Made by a program: the position numbers and the translations under genes
Shown here: in pieces, positions 13,627 to 14,055 of the stretch
How the letters are laid out: each line of letters opens with the position of its first letter
How positions within the stretch are numbered: position 1 is the stretch's first letter
Source of the DNA: Hyphomicrobiales bacterium
GTDB taxonomy: Bacteria; Pseudomonadota; Alphaproteobacteria; Rhizobiales; Xanthobacteraceae
Direction: 5' to 3'
Assembly (NCBI GenBank): GCA_003133345.1
Contig: PKXB01000149.1
Coordinates: 1 to 14,055, forward strand
Length of the DNA: 14,055 nt
Notes under the pieces: generated by a model
Seen by the model: only the letters and a program-made list of their open reading frames with translations
Database searches by the model: none
What the model was told of the DNA's origin: nothing

Positions 13627-14055
13627 CTAATGCTGCAGCGCAATGCGCATCGCGCGCTCGGCGTCTTCGGGCGTGTTGACGTTGAGGAACGGGTCGACCG
13701 GCTCAGCCGGCCAATCGGCGACCGCGACGCCGTGCCGTGCCGTCCAGACCTCGATCTTGCGCAGGCCCTCGTCGATCAGGGCCTTGCGCAGGCTCTCGCG
13801 TAGCGCCAGTGGCCATAGGCCCACCACCGGATGGCGCCATTCGCCGGAGCGGGCGCAGGCGAGCCCCACGCCGGCGCCCAGCTTGCGGCGGGCCTGGTGC
13901 AGGCGTTCCACCAGGTCGTCCGGCAGGAACGGGCAGTCGCCCGGCACGCTGAGCAGCCACTCGATGCCGTTTTCCTGCGCCGCCAGCCAATCGAGCCCGG
14001 CGAGGATGCCGGCGAGCGGACCCACGAAGCCCGGCACGTTGTCGGGCACGACGGT
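13627..14055 (-). CDS. mobA: Molybdenum cofactor guanylyltransferase MobA, C-terminal part (142 aa visible)
   Basis: Transfers GMP from GTP to molybdopterin to form MGD, the cofactor form used by formate dehydrogenase. Visible are GFVGPLAGILAGLDWLA (just inside the window), WLLSVPGDCPFLPDDLVERL with the metal-binding Asp of the PGDCPF motif, GEWRHPVVGLWPLAL, and NVNTPEDAE near the C-terminus, all standard for MobA. The stop TAG is at 13627-13629. The frame stays open to the window edge, so the 5' part with the LAGG-x-x-x-RMG nucleotide loop lies beyond 14055; a GTG at 14049 is internal, not the start. It is convergent with moeA and on the same strand as the 42-aa gene. Confidence 0.92.
   Translation of the reverse strand, partial: TVVPDNVPGFVGPLAGILAGLDWLAAQENGIEWLLSVPGDCPFLPDDLVERLHQARRKLGAGVGLACARSGEWRHPVVGLWPLALRESLRKALIDEGLRKIEVWTARHGVAVADWPAEPVDPFLNVNTPEDAERAMRIALQH

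Noticed and set aside
13345..13803. 152-codon plus-strand open frame after moeA
   Set aside because: It starts in the palindromic repeat and runs antisense to the 42-aa gene and mobA; no SD and no recognisable motif.

Overview
The window looks like chromosomal DNA of an alphaproteobacterium, most likely a member of the Hyphomicrobiales (Bradyrhizobium, Rhodopseudomonas or Pseudolabrys type). The evidence is high G+C content, the protein families present (FDH3-type formate dehydrogenase with the DUF3305/DUF3306 companions common in that order), and a palindromic intergenic repeat of a kind familiar from those genomes. I could run no search; family names come from recognising motifs.

Layout. 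(1) 19-2046, minus strand: a 675-aa protein with four 4Fe-4S clusters and HdrA/MvhD-like segments. (2) 2047-2199: divergent intergenic region with a self-complementary TATAATTATA that supplies a -10-like box on both strands. (3) 2200-5702, plus strand: five genes (a degenerate biotin/lipoate-ligase-like protein, DUF6505, DUF6352, DUF3305, DUF3306), each overlapping the next by 4 nt. (4) 5703-5812: AT-rich leader with small inverted repeats. (5) 5813-11497, plus strand: the formate dehydrogenase operon, made of a TorD-type chaperone with an N-terminal helix-turn-helix, a 67-aa twin-arginine peptide, the molybdopterin catalytic subunit (Cys form), the four-cluster iron-sulfur subunit and the cytochrome b subunit, ending at an intrinsic terminator (11519-11550). 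(6) 11565-13333, plus strand: mobB and moeA, overlapping by one base. (7) 13341-13389: a palindromic repeat. (8) 13402-13530, minus strand: an unannotated-size 42-aa membrane peptide gene with its own terminator. (9) 13627-14055, minus strand: the C-terminal part of mobA, cut by the window edge.

How the genes fit together. Almost everything serves one job: making and running a membrane-bound, periplasm-facing formate dehydrogenase that feeds electrons to the quinone pool. MoeA, MobB and MobA make the bis-MGD molybdenum cofactor; the TorD-like protein probably holds the catalytic subunit until cofactor insertion and Tat export; alpha, beta and gamma form the respiratory complex. The five-gene upstream operon and the divergent Fe-S protein have no established biochemical role, and their placement suggests FDH maturation or electron transfer. 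This flanking block, together with the HTH-TorD fusion and the short Tat-exported peptide, is where undescribed biology is most likely. No fdhD or fdhE homologue, tRNA, rRNA, CRISPR array or insertion sequence was seen.
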